From Phycisphaeraceae bacterium (GTDB lineage: Bacteria > Planctomycetota > Phycisphaerae > Phycisphaerales > Phycisphaeraceae): a DNA stretch of 64,000 nucleotides. Of this stretch, positions 32,716 through 41,859 are shown in pieces. Under the pieces are notes generated by a model. It did not search any database. It had not been told where the DNA came from and was given only the letters and a program-made list of their open reading frames with translations. The translations under genes and the position numbers were made by a program. The stretch's first letter is position 1, and every line of letters starts with the position of its first letter. The stretch spans positions 1 to 64,000 of the forward strand of contig JAJDCX010000087.1 in NCBI GenBank assembly GCA_029260615.1, in the 5' to 3' direction.

Positions 32716-34233
32716 CTAGAGCCAGGGGAGTGCGGAGCTGATGAGCCAGCCTGCGGCGAATCCTAGAGCGACGAAGAGGACGGCGAGTGCTTCGCGTGGG
32801 AGTGAGAGGAGGCTGTGGGAGTGCATGCGCCACCAGAGGATGGGCAGTGAGCCAAGTTCCGATAACGCGATGACCCAGATGATGCCGTGCATCTGGCCGT
32901 AGTGCCAGCCCAGGGGGATGCCAATGAGGAGGGTGATGGTTTTTCCGAGGTTGCCTGCGAAGACGCTCTTGGAGTCGCCGATGGCCAGGAGGCAGGAGAC
33001 GGCGGTGGGGAGGGTGCAGGCGAAGGCGATGCGGATGGCGAGGATCTGGAGCATCCAGCCGGCTTCGGCGTACTCGTCGGGGAATAGCAGATCGACGATG
33101 TCCGACCCCAGGACCATTAAGGCACCTGCGGCGGGGAGTGTCAGGGCGTCGAGGCGGAGGCGGACCTTGTAGTAATTTTTGCGGAGGCGGTCGGGGTTAT
33201 CACGGGCGACGCGGCTGAATGCGGGGAGGAAGACGCGGCGTGTGACGAAGGCGATCATCTGGGCGAGTGCTTCGCTGAGGAAGTAGGCTCTGCTGTAGAC
33301 GCCCAGAACGGTTTTGCTGACGTAGATGCCAAGCAGGAGGCGGTCACCCTGGGAGGCGATGAATAGGGCCGAGGTGCTAAGGAAGATCCATCTGCCGAAA
33401 CGGATCAGTTCGTTAAAGGCATCGCGTTCGAAGTGGAAGCGGTTGGGGTGGCCGGGTAGTACGGCGTGGCTCAGGAGCATCTTCATCCAGGAGGTGACCA
33501 GGGTCCCGCAGACCAGGGCCCAGACGCTTTGGAAGTACCAGGCCCAACTGGCCATGGCGATGACGCCCATAGCCTGCACGCTGACATCTATCATGGTCAC
33601 GCGTCCGAGCGCCAGTCGGCGGTTGGCGGTGAACAGCTTGGTGGAGTTAAACCCGCTAAATACGGCTGACAGGGCACCGACGCAGATCAAAGGCAGCAAC
33701 TGAGGGTCGCTATAGACCGACTGGTCGCCGTCGGTTGCGTATGACGCCATCAGCCCGCCGAGGAAGTGGATGGCGGGGACGACCAGAACGACGGCGACGA
33801 TTCCCAGGACGAATCCACGGATGACTTGGATGGTCCATGCGGTGTTGTAGAAGGCGGGTTCTTCGCCGCGTTTGTGTTGGATGATGCTTGGGCCGATGCC
33901 GATGTCGGAAAACAACTGGAGGCCGGTGAGTACGACGTTGACGACGGTCATCAGGCCGAAGGCTTCTGGCAGCAACAGCCAGGTGAGGACAAGGGTGCTG
34001 GCAAAGCGTATGCCCTGCTGTGCAATGTTGCCGCCGAGTGCCCAGGCGGAGCCACGGACGGCGAGGGCTTTGACGCTTTGCTCTTTGGCCGGTTTGGTCG
34101 GGTCTTTTGTGTCGGTATTGGTGGGTGGTATTTGGCCGACCGCCCCCGTGTCACCCTCGTGTGTGGGGGTGACCGGGGGCGGCGTTGTGTTGGCCCGACC
34201 CTTTAGGTTGTCGTTGACGTTCCCTGGGTCCAA
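32716..34233 (-). CDS. Wzx-type lipid-linked oligosaccharide flippase (MOP superfamily)
   Basis: 505 aa with about 12-14 membrane segments starting near residue 60 (GSAWALGGNIAQQGIRFAST), after a hydrophilic N-terminal tail rich in Thr/Pro/Asp. The pattern is that of polysaccharide biosynthesis flippases (RfbX/Wzx/ WzxC type) that move undecaprenyl-linked units across the inner membrane. Upstream of the Wzy-like gene and 13 nt downstream of the large secreted glycosidase-like gene. Confidence 0.88.
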   Translation of the reverse strand: MDPGNVNDNLKGRANTTPPPVTPTHEGDTGAVGQIPPTNTDTKDPTKPAKEQSVKALAVRGSAWALGGNIAQQGIRFASTLVLTWLLLPEAFGLMTVVNVVLTGLQLFSDIGIGPSIIQHKRGEEPAFYNTAWTIQVIRGFVLGIVAVVLVVPAIHFLGGLMASYATDGDQSVYSDPQLLPLICVGALSAVFSGFNSTKLFTANRRLALGRVTMIDVSVQAMGVIAMASWAWYFQSVWALVCGTLVTSWMKMLLSHAVLPGHPNRFHFERDAFNELIRFGRWIFLSTSALFIASQGDRLLLGIYVSKTVLGVYSRAYFLSEALAQMIAFVTRRVFLPAFSRVARDNPDRLRKNYYKVRLRLDALTLPAAGALMVLGSDIVDLLFPDEYAEAGWMLQILAIRIAFACTLPTAVSCLLAIGDSKSVFAGNLGKTITLLIGIPLGWHYGQMHGIIWVIALSELGSLPILWWRMHSHSLLSLPREALAVLFVALGFAAGWLISSALPWL

Positions 34234-34246
34234 GTCTGCTCCATGC

Positions 34247-37200
34247 TTAATCGAAGGTGGTGAGTTCCAGGCGTTTCTGCGAGGTTGGGTAATCGATCAT
34301 GGCCTTGAACTTCTGTGCGTTGTCGGTGGGCTCGTCCTGGTATTGGAGGTGTCCCCATGAGCCCCATTGGTCGCGGCGGCCGACGTAGTTGAACATGACG
34401 TTGGCTGAGCCGCCGGCCCGTTCGAACTCGAGCATGTTCTGCTGATACAGATCATACATCTTTGGGTGGTCCTGCGCCGCGATCAAGGCGTTTTTGTGTG
34501 GTTTGTTTTGTCCGCCGTCGGCGAGGTGCTGTCCGCCTTCGTAGGCGACGAGCTTGATGTGTCGGCCGGTGGCCTGTGACCACTCGCTGGCCAGGGCGTT
34601 GTGCTCTGAGTAGTAGCGGCGGTTATCGGTCACGATATTTTCTTCGAGGATGGCGATGATGTCATTGGCGGAGGTGGAGCTGGTGAGCTCACGTTCTTCG
34701 AAGGAGCGTAGGCCGAAGTAGGTCGCCAGTGCGATGGCGTCGAAGTCGCCGTTCATGCGGTCCAGGAGCTTGCCTGTGCCCCATGAGAGTGCGGCCTGGC
34801 CAGCGGCGACGCGGACAACGCGGTCGGAGTCGTTGCCCCAGACGTCCATCCAGATGGCGAAGTCGCGTTTGGCTTCGGCGGCCCACTTGTCGAAGAAGGG
34901 CATGGACAGGGACTGGTTATCTGTCTCCTGCTTGATCCACTTGTGGACCTCGAACTGGGTGTTCCAGACTTCGTTGGACCATTCGACGTAGACCTTGGCA
35001 CCGGGGTGCAGGCGGTCCTTGACGAGCTGGGCGAAGCGGCGGATGTAGTCGTCGTCGGCCTGTGCGGGCATGCAGACCCAGGCGTCGGCGTTGAGTTCAT
35101 TGGCCAGCTCGATCAGGAGTTCGATGGCGACGCCGTTGCGTTCGGCCTGGGTGGCGCTGGCGGTGGTGTTGCGGTCTGACCAGTGGATCTGGTGGGTGGT
35201 GTTGGTCCGCTGCCAGTCCATGAAGCGCAGGGTCTTGAAGGGTTTTAAGCGTTCGACGAAGAGGGGGTGGAATGAGCTTGGGTGATCGACGAGGTCTTCG
35301 TGGACCAGTTTCATGTTGCGGATGGGGTTGGCGGGGTTGGAGTTTTCGATCCGCATGTAGATGCCGGTGTCGGTGGGGGTGACGTTGACTTCGATCCGGC
35401 CGGGCTGGCTGGAGGCGGCTTTGGCGTCCCAGGAGAAGACGACATCGCCATCGCCGTCGTAGGTGCAGATGTATTTGCCGCCGGGGTAGTGGCCGTCGGT
35501 GGCGTTGAGCATGTAGGTGGCGGCGGCTTGTCCGGGCTTGAGCAGGGGCCAGCCGTTGGCGTCGGTGTCGACGGAGTCGCCGTTGTCCCAGGGGTTGCCG
35601 CCGGTGTTGGTGGAGATCCATCCCCTTGATTGACGCAGGACGTTGGTGAAGACCCATTCGCGTGACCAGTAGGTGACGAATGAGAGGTTCATGCCCAGGA
35701 CGGGGTGCTGGTCGGCGTTGACGACGTCGGCGGGTGGCGGTGGGGTGGTGCCGGAGTCGCTGCCCCCGGTAGTGTCGCTGCCCCCGCTTGTGGTACCGCC
35801 GGTGGTCGAACCGCCGGTGTCGGTGCCTGTGTCACCGCTGTCTGCAACGGGGGGGTCAACGGGGGGTGTGTCAGAGCCGGTGTTGGTGGTGTCGTCTGTG
35901 CCGGTGCCGCTGGTGCCTGTGTTCCCGCCGTTATCGACGACGGGCTCATCGACGGGTTCGTCGCCGTAGGCTGGGAGGATTTCCAGGTCGTGCGTGCGTT
36001 TGTAGATGGTTTTGTTATCGACGCGGTAGAGGAGTTGGAGTTGCGTGCGTCCGGGCGGGAGGAGTGCGAGTTTGTCGGCGTTGATCTGCCAGGGGCCGTT
36101 AGCGTTGAAGTGTGCGAACGCATCGACCATGCCCCAGGTTGTCGAGGACCAGGCGAGGGCCAGGACGGTGGCGTTGTCGGGGAGGTCGCGATCGACGGTG
36201 TAGGGGATGTCGATGCCTTCGCCCAGGCGGTAGGTGTCTGGGGTATTAGTTGGGAATGCGACGATGGGGTCGGGGAGGGTGATGTGGTTTTCGACGGTGA
36301 AGTGGATGGTTTGCGTGTCGGTCTGGTTGCCGTTGGTGAGGACGGCGATCGTGAGTGCGTATGCGCCGTTGGGGTATTTGGTGGTGTCCCAGCCGCCAAG
36401 GCCGCTTAGGAAGAGGTAGGGTGCGTCGGTCACGATCTGTGACAGTTCGCTTGGGCCGTCGACGTTGAAAATAACCTGATCGGGTGTGCCGCCTGTGGTG
36501 GTGACCTGGACCTGGACGGTCCCGTTGACGACGGTGCTGTCTACGATGCCGGTGATGCCGGTGATTTTGGCTGGGTCGGCGACTGGGTCGGGTTGATCGT
36601 TGCCGAGGTCGACCGAGCCTGCGGGCGTGACGACGGTGAGGTCGTGGAGTTTTTTGTATTGGATGACGGAGTTTTCGCGGAAGAGCAGTTGGATCTGGAT
36701 GCGGCCGTCGGGGAGGAGGTCGAGTTTTTCAGATGTGATGCGTAGGTCGGTCTTATCCACGTTGTGTGCGAACTGGGAGACGATCTGCTGGCGGTCGTGG
36801 TCCCACGCGATGGCGAGGATGTTGTCGCTGTCGGTCATGGTGCCTGAGACATTGATGCCCAGGGACTCGCCGGAGCCGCGTTCGTGTGTGTCTGCTGAGC
36901 CGCTGGCGAAGTCCACGACGGGTTGGGTGGACCGTGTATCGACGATGTCTGAGCTGTCGCTGTTGGCCGTGGTAGTTGATTCGGCCACGGTCGATGCACT
37001 CATGAGGCTGGTGCGGGCACGCTGCTTACGGGGGAGAGTGTTCTGCTTGACGGCGGTGTGGTCTATCGTGAAATTGACGACGATGGAGTCTGCGACCAGG
37101 CCGTCCTTGATCGCCTTGACGCGCATGGTGTAGGCGCCCTCGGGGGCGTTGGCGGTGTTCCAGTATCGTGGGTTGCCTTGTTTGTTGCTCAGGAAGAAGT

Positions 37201-37471
37201 AGGGGGAGGTGGTCCGTACGGAGGTGCGTGAAATGGGGCCGCTGAGTGCGAAGATCACCTGGTCGGGGTCTCCGCCAATGCGAGCGGTGATATTGACTCG
37301 TCCGCTGATGGCGGCGTCGTGATCGATCCCCAGAATCTGGCGGATCACGGGCGTGGCGGCGTGAACGGGGCTGGCGGTCATGGCGACCGTCGCGAGTGCC
37401 AACAGGGCCAGCGCCACGGGCTTGCAGAGCAACCGGGATACAAACATTTGGCTGGTGGAGAAACGACTCAT
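34247..37471 (-). CDS. Large secreted glycoside-hydrolase-like protein with duplicated Ig-type modules
   Basis: 1074 aa. A signal peptide (about residues 1-38, ends SPVHA) is followed by a module of two Ig-like domains that occurs twice (about 40-290 and 300-500; each copy has a DPDQVIF/TPDQVIF strand and a QIQLLFRENS/QLQLLYRVDN strand). A low-complexity Thr/Gly/Asp/Pro linker (about 505-585) leads to a C-terminal domain (about 590-1074) with VEWSNEVWN (Glu near 833) and AYEGGQHL (Glu near 979), the acid/base and nucleophile pattern of clan GH-A type folds. No PEP-CTERM. First gene of the exopolysaccharide block, so cleaving or trimming the exported polymer is likely. No named GH family can be assigned by eye. 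Confidence 0.75.
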   Translation of the reverse strand: MSRFSTSQMFVSRLLCKPVALALLALATVAMTASPVHAATPVIRQILGIDHDAAISGRVNITARIGGDPDQVIFALSGPISRTSVRTTSPYFFLSNKQGNPRYWNTANAPEGAYTMRVKAIKDGLVADSIVVNFTIDHTAVKQNTLPRKQRARTSLMSASTVAESTTTANSDSSDIVDTRSTQPVVDFASGSADTHERGSGESLGINVSGTMTDSDNILAIAWDHDRQQIVSQFAHNVDKTDLRITSEKLDLLPDGRIQIQLLFRENSVIQYKKLHDLTVVTPAGSVDLGNDQPDPVADPAKITGITGIVDSTVVNGTVQVQVTTTGGTPDQVIFNVDGPSELSQIVTDAPYLFLSGLGGWDTTKYPNGAYALTIAVLTNGNQTDTQTIHFTVENHITLPDPIVAFPTNTPDTYRLGEGIDIPYTVDRDLPDNATVLALAWSSTTWGMVDAFAHFNANGPWQINADKLALLPPGRTQLQLLYRVDNKTIYKRTHDLEILPAYGDEPVDEPVVDNGGNTGTSGTGTDDTTNTGSDTPPVDPPVADSGDTGTDTGGSTTGGTTSGGSDTTGGSDSGTTPPPPADVVNADQHPVLGMNLSFVTYWSREWVFTNVLRQSRGWISTNTGGNPWDNGDSVDTDANGWPLLKPGQAAATYMLNATDGHYPGGKYICTYDGDGDVVFSWDAKAASSQPGRIEVNVTPTDTGIYMRIENSNPANPIRNMKLVHEDLVDHPSSFHPLFVERLKPFKTLRFMDWQRTNTTHQIHWSDRNTTASATQAERNGVAIELLIELANELNADAWVCMPAQADDDYIRRFAQLVKDRLHPGAKVYVEWSNEVWNTQFEVHKWIKQETDNQSLSMPFFDKWAAEAKRDFAIWMDVWGNDSDRVVRVAAGQAALSWGTGKLLDRMNGDFDAIALATYFGLRSFEERELTSSTSANDIIAILEENIVTDNRRYYSEHNALASEWSQATGRHIKLVAYEGGQHLADGGQNKPHKNALIAAQDHPKMYDLYQQNMLEFERAGGSANVMFNYVGRRDQWGSWGHLQYQDEPTDNAQKFKAMIDYPTSQKRLELTTFD

Positions 37472-37817
37472 TACTAACTCCCTAACTTCTGGGGTGTGTC
37501 CCGGGACCTCGCCTCATGGGGCGTGGTATCGGGGGAAGTGACGAATCTGTTGGGTGTGCTTGCAACCCGTAGCCCCCAAACTCGCCAAGTTGTTTTTACC
37601 CCGCCGTTTTCCTGACCGTCATACCCTGTGCGATCGTTTCAGGTGGCCGATGGGGTTTGGGTTATAGGACCAGGGCGGCGCCAGGCGAGGTGGGGGTCTT
37701 GATGGAGTTGGGGACGATAGGGAATTGAGTGACCTAGGGTGTGGTGCCGATGATTCATTAAGGGGCTTGTCGTGGGTCGGGGGTAGACATCGTTGCCACG
37801 TTGGCGTGTGTCTGACG
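37472..37817. promoter_or_regulatory. Divergent intergenic region of the exopolysaccharide locus
   Basis: 346 nt between the minus-strand block and the plus-strand GT2 gene; promoters for both directions are expected here. An AT-rich patch is seen near 37580-37625. No convincing -35/-10 pair, operator or RNA was recognised. Confidence 0.35.
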
Positions 37818-39053
37818 ATGACAGATAGCTGGGTAACTGATTGGGATGCATTGACACAGAAACCCCGCCATGACAGCGAGCCGGGCCCGTGTGTGGTCGC
37901 CTCTGAGGCGGTGGGATTTCCTACGGATGTGTCGGCTGCGGTCATTTCCTATAACGGGATGGGGACGCTTGGGAAGTGTTTGGGCGGGTTGGCTGACGCT
38001 GGTTGTTCTGACCATCTGATTACGGTGTACGACGTAGCGAGTACGGACGGCACGGGCGACTGGCTGGCGGAGCATCACCCGGGTGTCAAGGTGGTGCGTC
38101 TGGAAGAAAACTTAGGGCCCAACCCCGCGAGGAACCTGGCGTTGATTCGGGGGGAGACACCTTTTGTGCTGGTGGTCGATGTCGATGTGCAACTTCTGCC
38201 GGGGACGGCGGGGACGTTGCGCGAGGCGATCGGGGATGACGAGTCGATCGCGGTGGCGACGCCGGTGGTGCTGTACGCGGATCGGCCTGACACGGTGCAG
38301 TACAGCCGGACGTTTGTGCATTTCCTGGCTGAGGCGAGCGCGGAGGTGGATGACAAACCCCTGACGCAACTGAATGGAGAGACGGCTGGGGTGGGTCTGG
38401 CCAGCGGGTGTTCGCCGATGATTCGGCGGGAGGCGGCGGCGCAGGTGGGGCTATTCGATGAGCGGTACTTCTTTGGTAAGACTGATGGCGAGTTCGCCTA
38501 TCGCCTGACGTTGGCGGGGTGGCAGATCGTTGAGCCTGCCAGCGCGCAGGTGCTGCACCACCACCACAAGCGCGGCAGCACTTACTTTATGCAGCAGGTC
38601 CGAAACCGTTGGCACTTTATGCTTAAGGATTTTCAGTGGCGGACGTTGATCGCGATACTCCCGGTGCTGATGGTGCATGAGCCGGCGTTGTTTGTGCTGT
38701 TGCTGGTTAAGGGGCGGGTGGTTGATTACTTCCGTGCGTTGGGTTCGATGTCTAAGCTATTGCCGGGTGTGCGGGGTGACCGCAAGGATGTTGCGAGTAT
38801 CAGGCGTGTGCACGATTGGGAGGTATTGCGAGGAGAAAAGTTGGTGATCCCAGCGGAAATTGGTGGCGGGGCGCTGGGAGTTCTGCTGTCGCTGTACCGT
38901 GTGGTGCTGGGGGGGTACTGGGTTTTGGCTAGAGGGGTGCTGAAATTATTAAGTTCAGGATATCCGGGTGTTAGGTCGTCGGCCAAGGGCTTGGGACGGA
39001 TGCCAGAAAAGGGATTGGATGGCGGGTTATCCCCACGAAACAATACGGCCTAA
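37818..39053 (+). CDS. Glycosyltransferase family 2
   Basis: About 411 aa from the ATG at 37818; an in-frame ATG at 37725 would add residues that look non-coding. GT2 signs: SAAVISYNGMGTLGKCL, NLGPNPARNLAL, VVDVDVQLLPG (DxD), GCSPMIRREAAAQVG, FFGKTDGEFAYRL, then a hydrophobic C-terminal third. It shows clear resemblance to the decayed GT2 fragment at 40130-40465. Its end overlaps the next gene by about 35 nt. Confidence 0.84.
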   Translation: MTDSWVTDWDALTQKPRHDSEPGPCVVASEAVGFPTDVSAAVISYNGMGTLGKCLGGLADAGCSDHLITVYDVASTDGTGDWLAEHHPGVKVVRLEENLGPNPARNLALIRGETPFVLVVDVDVQLLPGTAGTLREAIGDDESIAVATPVVLYADRPDTVQYSRTFVHFLAEASAEVDDKPLTQLNGETAGVGLASGCSPMIRREAAAQVGLFDERYFFGKTDGEFAYRLTLAGWQIVEPASAQVLHHHHKRGSTYFMQQVRNRWHFMLKDFQWRTLIAILPVLMVHEPALFVLLLVKGRVVDYFRALGSMSKLLPGVRGDRKDVASIRRVHDWEVLRGEKLVIPAEIGGGALGVLLSLYRVVLGGYWVLARGVLKLLSSGYPGVRSSAKGLGRMPEKGLDGGLSPRNNTA

Positions 39054-40104
39054 GGGGCGGCCTGAGGTCTCGCAGCCGGGTGCTGCCTCGGATGATGCGT
39101 CAGCTTCACGCGGTGCGCCTCGGCGGTCCCGTGGACGGTGGCTTGGGAAGGTGCTGGGGTTGGCGCTGACCGTGGGGATTCTTATTTATATTTTTGGTTG
39201 GCGTATCCAGTACACAGACCTGACCGGTGCGCTTGGGCGGGTGTCAATTGGGTGGGTTGTGGTGGCGGTGGCGCTGGTGTTATTTAACCGTGTGTTGATG
39301 TCGTTTAAGTGGTGGATTCTGCTGCGGGCGCAGGGGGTCCGTATCAGCCCGTGGACGCTGGTTTCCGTACAGTTCACGAGTTATTTTCTGGGCGTGGTGC
39401 TGCCGGGCGTTTTTGGGTCGGATGTGATGCGGTCGTGGATACTGGTGAAGTCGCAGGGGAAGGCTGCAGCGGCGTTGGCGTCGGTGCTGGTGGATCGTGT
39501 AACGGGCCTGGTGTCATTGGCGCTGGTGGCTGCGGGTGGGCTGTGGTGGGTCGGCGATGGTTTGCCTGGGCGTTGGGTAATCATTGGGTTGGCGTTGCTG
39601 GGTTGTGTGGGTTTTTTGGTGGCGGCGGTGATGGCGCGGCCGTTATGTGGGGTGTTGCAGAACATATCGAACCGGTCGCATGGTCGATTGGGACGTGGGG
39701 CACACAAGGCGAAGCGTCTTCTGGATGCGGTGCGGATTTATAATGCCCGGCCGGGGGTGGTGGCGTTGGCGCTTGGGTGGGGGGTGGCTGTTCAGGTGGT
39801 TCGTTGCATGGGGATTTATGTGTTGTTCCTGGCGCTTGGTCACGGTGAGCTGCTAGTCGAGTGTTTCGCGTTGGTCCCGGTGGTCGCGTTTGTGGGGATG
39901 TTCCCCCCGGCGATGTCACATCTGGCGGTGAATGCGGGGACGACGGTGGCGTTGTTTGGGAGGTACGGTGTGCCGGAGGCGGATGCGTTAGTGGTCTCGG
40001 TGATTAACTCGGGGGCGATTTTGTTGTTGATTCCGATTGGCGCGGCGTGTTACTGGCTTGGGCCTGGGGTTAAGCCAACGCGCGGATCTGCGATCCACCG
40101 TTAA
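39019..40104 (+). CDS. Flippase-like/LPG-synthase transmembrane domain protein (UPF0104 type)
   Basis: About 361 aa from the ATG at 39019, overlapping the GT2 gene. Eight or so membrane helices, with YFLGVVLPGVFGSDVMRSWIL, ASVLVDRVTGLVSL and FPPAMSHLAVNAGTTVALFGRYG, as in the AglD/MprF N-terminal family. These proteins are found with glycosyltransferases and may move or bind lipid-linked sugars. The last eight residues (RGSAIHR region) and the stop codon are encoded by the interspersed repeat copy C, so the native C-terminus was probably replaced. Confidence 0.82.
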   Translation: MAGYPHETIRPKGRPEVSQPGAASDDASASRGAPRRSRGRWLGKVLGLALTVGILIYIFGWRIQYTDLTGALGRVSIGWVVVAVALVLFNRVLMSFKWWILLRAQGVRISPWTLVSVQFTSYFLGVVLPGVFGSDVMRSWILVKSQGKAAAALASVLVDRVTGLVSLALVAAGGLWWVGDGLPGRWVIIGLALLGCVGFLVAAVMARPLCGVLQNISNRSHGRLGRGAHKAKRLLDAVRIYNARPGVVALALGWGVAVQVVRCMGIYVLFLALGHGELLVECFALVPVVAFVGMFPPAMSHLAVNAGTTVALFGRYGVPEADALVVSVINSGAILLLIPIGAACYWLGPGVKPTRGSAIHR

Positions 40105-40109
40105 ACGGT
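40081..40109 (+). repeat. Short interspersed double-hairpin repeat, copy C
   Basis: Same core as copies A and B, with the second hairpin changed on both arms (CCACCG-TTAAA-CGGTGG, 6 bp with flank). It overlaps the end of the membrane protein gene and contributes its TAA stop. Confidence 0.8.
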
Positions 40110-40129
40110 GGCGTGCGGAGATTGGTGTG

Positions 40130-40465
40130 GAAGCGTCGTGGGGGTCTATCAAACCAGGGGGCTGATGCAGGACCAATAGATGCGTAGCAGGGCGTCGATA
40201 GCCTGGTGTGCCAGCCGGGCCGATGAAGTGAAGCGATACGCCGTCGAGTTGGATGGAGTCGGTGTCTTGTTCGTAGCAGACCCTGGGTGGCCAGATGGAT
40301 GCGTCGGGAAGGTTGTGACTGCGTCGGCGAGAACTTCCAGGCAGCGGGTGTGCAGCACGACATCATGATCGACGATCATGGCGTGTTGGTGCTTGGGCTT
40401 GTGGAGTTGGAGGTTGCATCCGCCGCTGCACCCGCCGTTGGTTTTGCCGCTGGGGCAGGGGCGAA
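40130..40465 (-). pseudogene. Decayed glycosyltransferase family 2 fragment
   Basis: On the minus strand one frame reads GGCNLQLHKPKHQHAMIVDHDVVLH up to TTFP near 40307, and after a one-base loss continues as DASIWPPRVCYEQDTDSI and LDGVSLHFIG. The order (Asn-rich strand, DxD-like DHD, PRVCYE, SLHFIG) matches the middle of the GT2 protein encoded at 37818-39053. Both ends are missing and a stop codon precedes the fragment. It lies in the 368-nt gap between the flippase-like and acyltransferase genes, antisense to the former's direction. Confidence 0.6.
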
Positions 40466-40472
40466 TAGGGGG

Positions 40473-41318
40473 CTAAGCCTTGGTGGCTTTGCGGTCGCGT
40501 AGCACCTTGGCGGGGACGCCGCCGACGATGTGGTACTCGGGGACGGGCTTAGTGACGACCGACCCTGCGGCGGCGACGGAGTCTCGTCCTATGGTTACGC
40601 CGTCCAGCACGGTGACGTTAGCGCCGAGCCAGCAGTGTTCTTTGATGTCGATGCCGCCTTTTTCGATGAGGGGTTGTTCGAGGATGGGGATGTCGGTGCG
40701 GTCCAGGCCGTGGTTTCCGCCGGCGATGAGGTAGCAGTGGCCAGCGATCAGGACGTTTTCGCCGATGCTCAGGAGCGTCTCGGAGATCAGTGTGCAGTTA
40801 ACGGAGATGTTGACTTTGTCTGCGAGGCGGATCGACCCGCCCTTGCAGGTAAGGATGCTGTTGCGTCCGATGATCGAGCCGGAGCCGATCTCGATGGTCA
40901 CGTCGGCGTCGCCCTTGCCGTCCAACACTGCATTGTCGTCGATGATGACGTTGTCTGCGAACCTGATCCGGTGTGGGTGGCGTATGGTGACGTTGCGGCC
41001 GAAGACGACCTTCCGCCCGCAGTCGGCGAACATGTGGCGGTAGAGTTTTTGACGAAGGAGCAGCCCCAGCGCGCCGGGTAGCGATGCGAGTAGGCCCAGG
41101 AGCAGTTCGTATTTGAATAGCGCCAGCCAAGACGTACGCCCGACGGTGAGCCACATGTATTTTTTGATCGCGGAGCCCTGCTCGTCCTTCATCATCCGTC
41201 GGATCTCGGAGTCGGCGTGGACCACGCTGACCTTGCCTGCCATGTCGGCGGAGGGTCGGGACGTGTCGCTTGGATTAGCGGTGTTCGGTGCGGTGTCGGG
41301 CAAGGGGCGAATCCTCAT
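40473..41318 (-). CDS. Hexapeptide-repeat acyltransferase (WcaF/maltose O-acetyltransferase type)
   Basis: 281 aa. The C-terminal 180 residues are left-handed beta-helix repeats (IRFADNVIIDDNAVLDG, IEIGSGSIIGRNSIL, IGENVLIAGHCYLIAGGNHG with the catalytic-type His, WLGANVTVLDGVTIG, IVGGVPAKVL). The N-terminal 90 residues include a hydrophobic patch (ALFKYELLLGLLASLPGALGLLL) that probably binds the membrane. It likely acetylates a sugar of the polymer. The first 25-40 residues may not be translated. Confidence 0.84.
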   Translation of the reverse strand: MRIRPLPDTAPNTANPSDTSRPSADMAGKVSVVHADSEIRRMMKDEQGSAIKKYMWLTVGRTSWLALFKYELLLGLLASLPGALGLLLRQKLYRHMFADCGRKVVFGRNVTIRHPHRIRFADNVIIDDNAVLDGKGDADVTIEIGSGSIIGRNSILTCKGGSIRLADKVNISVNCTLISETLLSIGENVLIAGHCYLIAGGNHGLDRTDIPILEQPLIEKGGIDIKEHCWLGANVTVLDGVTIGRDSVAAAGSVVTKPVPEYHIVGGVPAKVLRDRKATKA

Positions 41319-41859
41319 GACGGAGCCGAAACAGGTTTGCCTATATGGCCGATATTCTACCCGTTTCTTTCATCATCGCCTGACCGTGGATGCTGCTTAA
41401 GGCACAGCCCGGAGAGGAATACGCGAATGCCGGAGCGATTTGATCCTGGCTTAGAAGACATGCATTTGTCCACCGTTTCTGCAAGCCGACATCCAGAGCC
41501 GATGCAAGCCCCGATTTATGACAAGATCTGAAAGCCGGTTTTCCTATATCTTTGAATCGTCGTTATCGGATGTCTAGGAGCCTTTACCTCATAGACGGGT
41601 TCACATGCCGTGCAGATCAAGACGATAACCTCTTTAAGGTTGGTGGACCTATACGTTTTTTCGAGTGTATGCCCATGGTATTCAAGAAGCCGAATCTCGG
41701 CCAGCGATCGGGGCGTGCGCTAGCGTTCTCTGGGGGAATCGCTGCTGCTTGTTTAAGTGATGTCGACGCGACACAGACCAACCCGTTTACTGCACTTGGT
41801 TGGGGAATCAATTGTTTGGATCCAACGATGTTCAAAGCCGGGGAAGTTTGCAGAGGTAC
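41319..41859. other. Gene-poor region at the left border of the c-di-GMP pair
   Basis: 541 nt with lower GC than its surroundings. A 34-codon ORF at 41427-41531 with a GGAGAGG ribosome site about 11 nt upstream is the only candidate; a 103-codon frame at 41552-41863 runs into the start of the next gene and has no recognisable features. Probably the promoter region of the binding-protein gene plus a junction of foreign DNA. Confidence 0.35.
41427..41531 (+). CDS. Possible 34-aa peptide or truncated gene start
   Basis: ATG to TGA, beginning MPERFDPGLEDMHL and ending APIYDKI, with a purine-rich GGAGAGG upstream. Composition is protein-like but no family is recognised. It could be the surviving start of a gene cut off by an insertion, or a chance ORF. 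Confidence 0.25.
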   Translation: MPERFDPGLEDMHLSTVSASRHPEPMQAPIYDKI

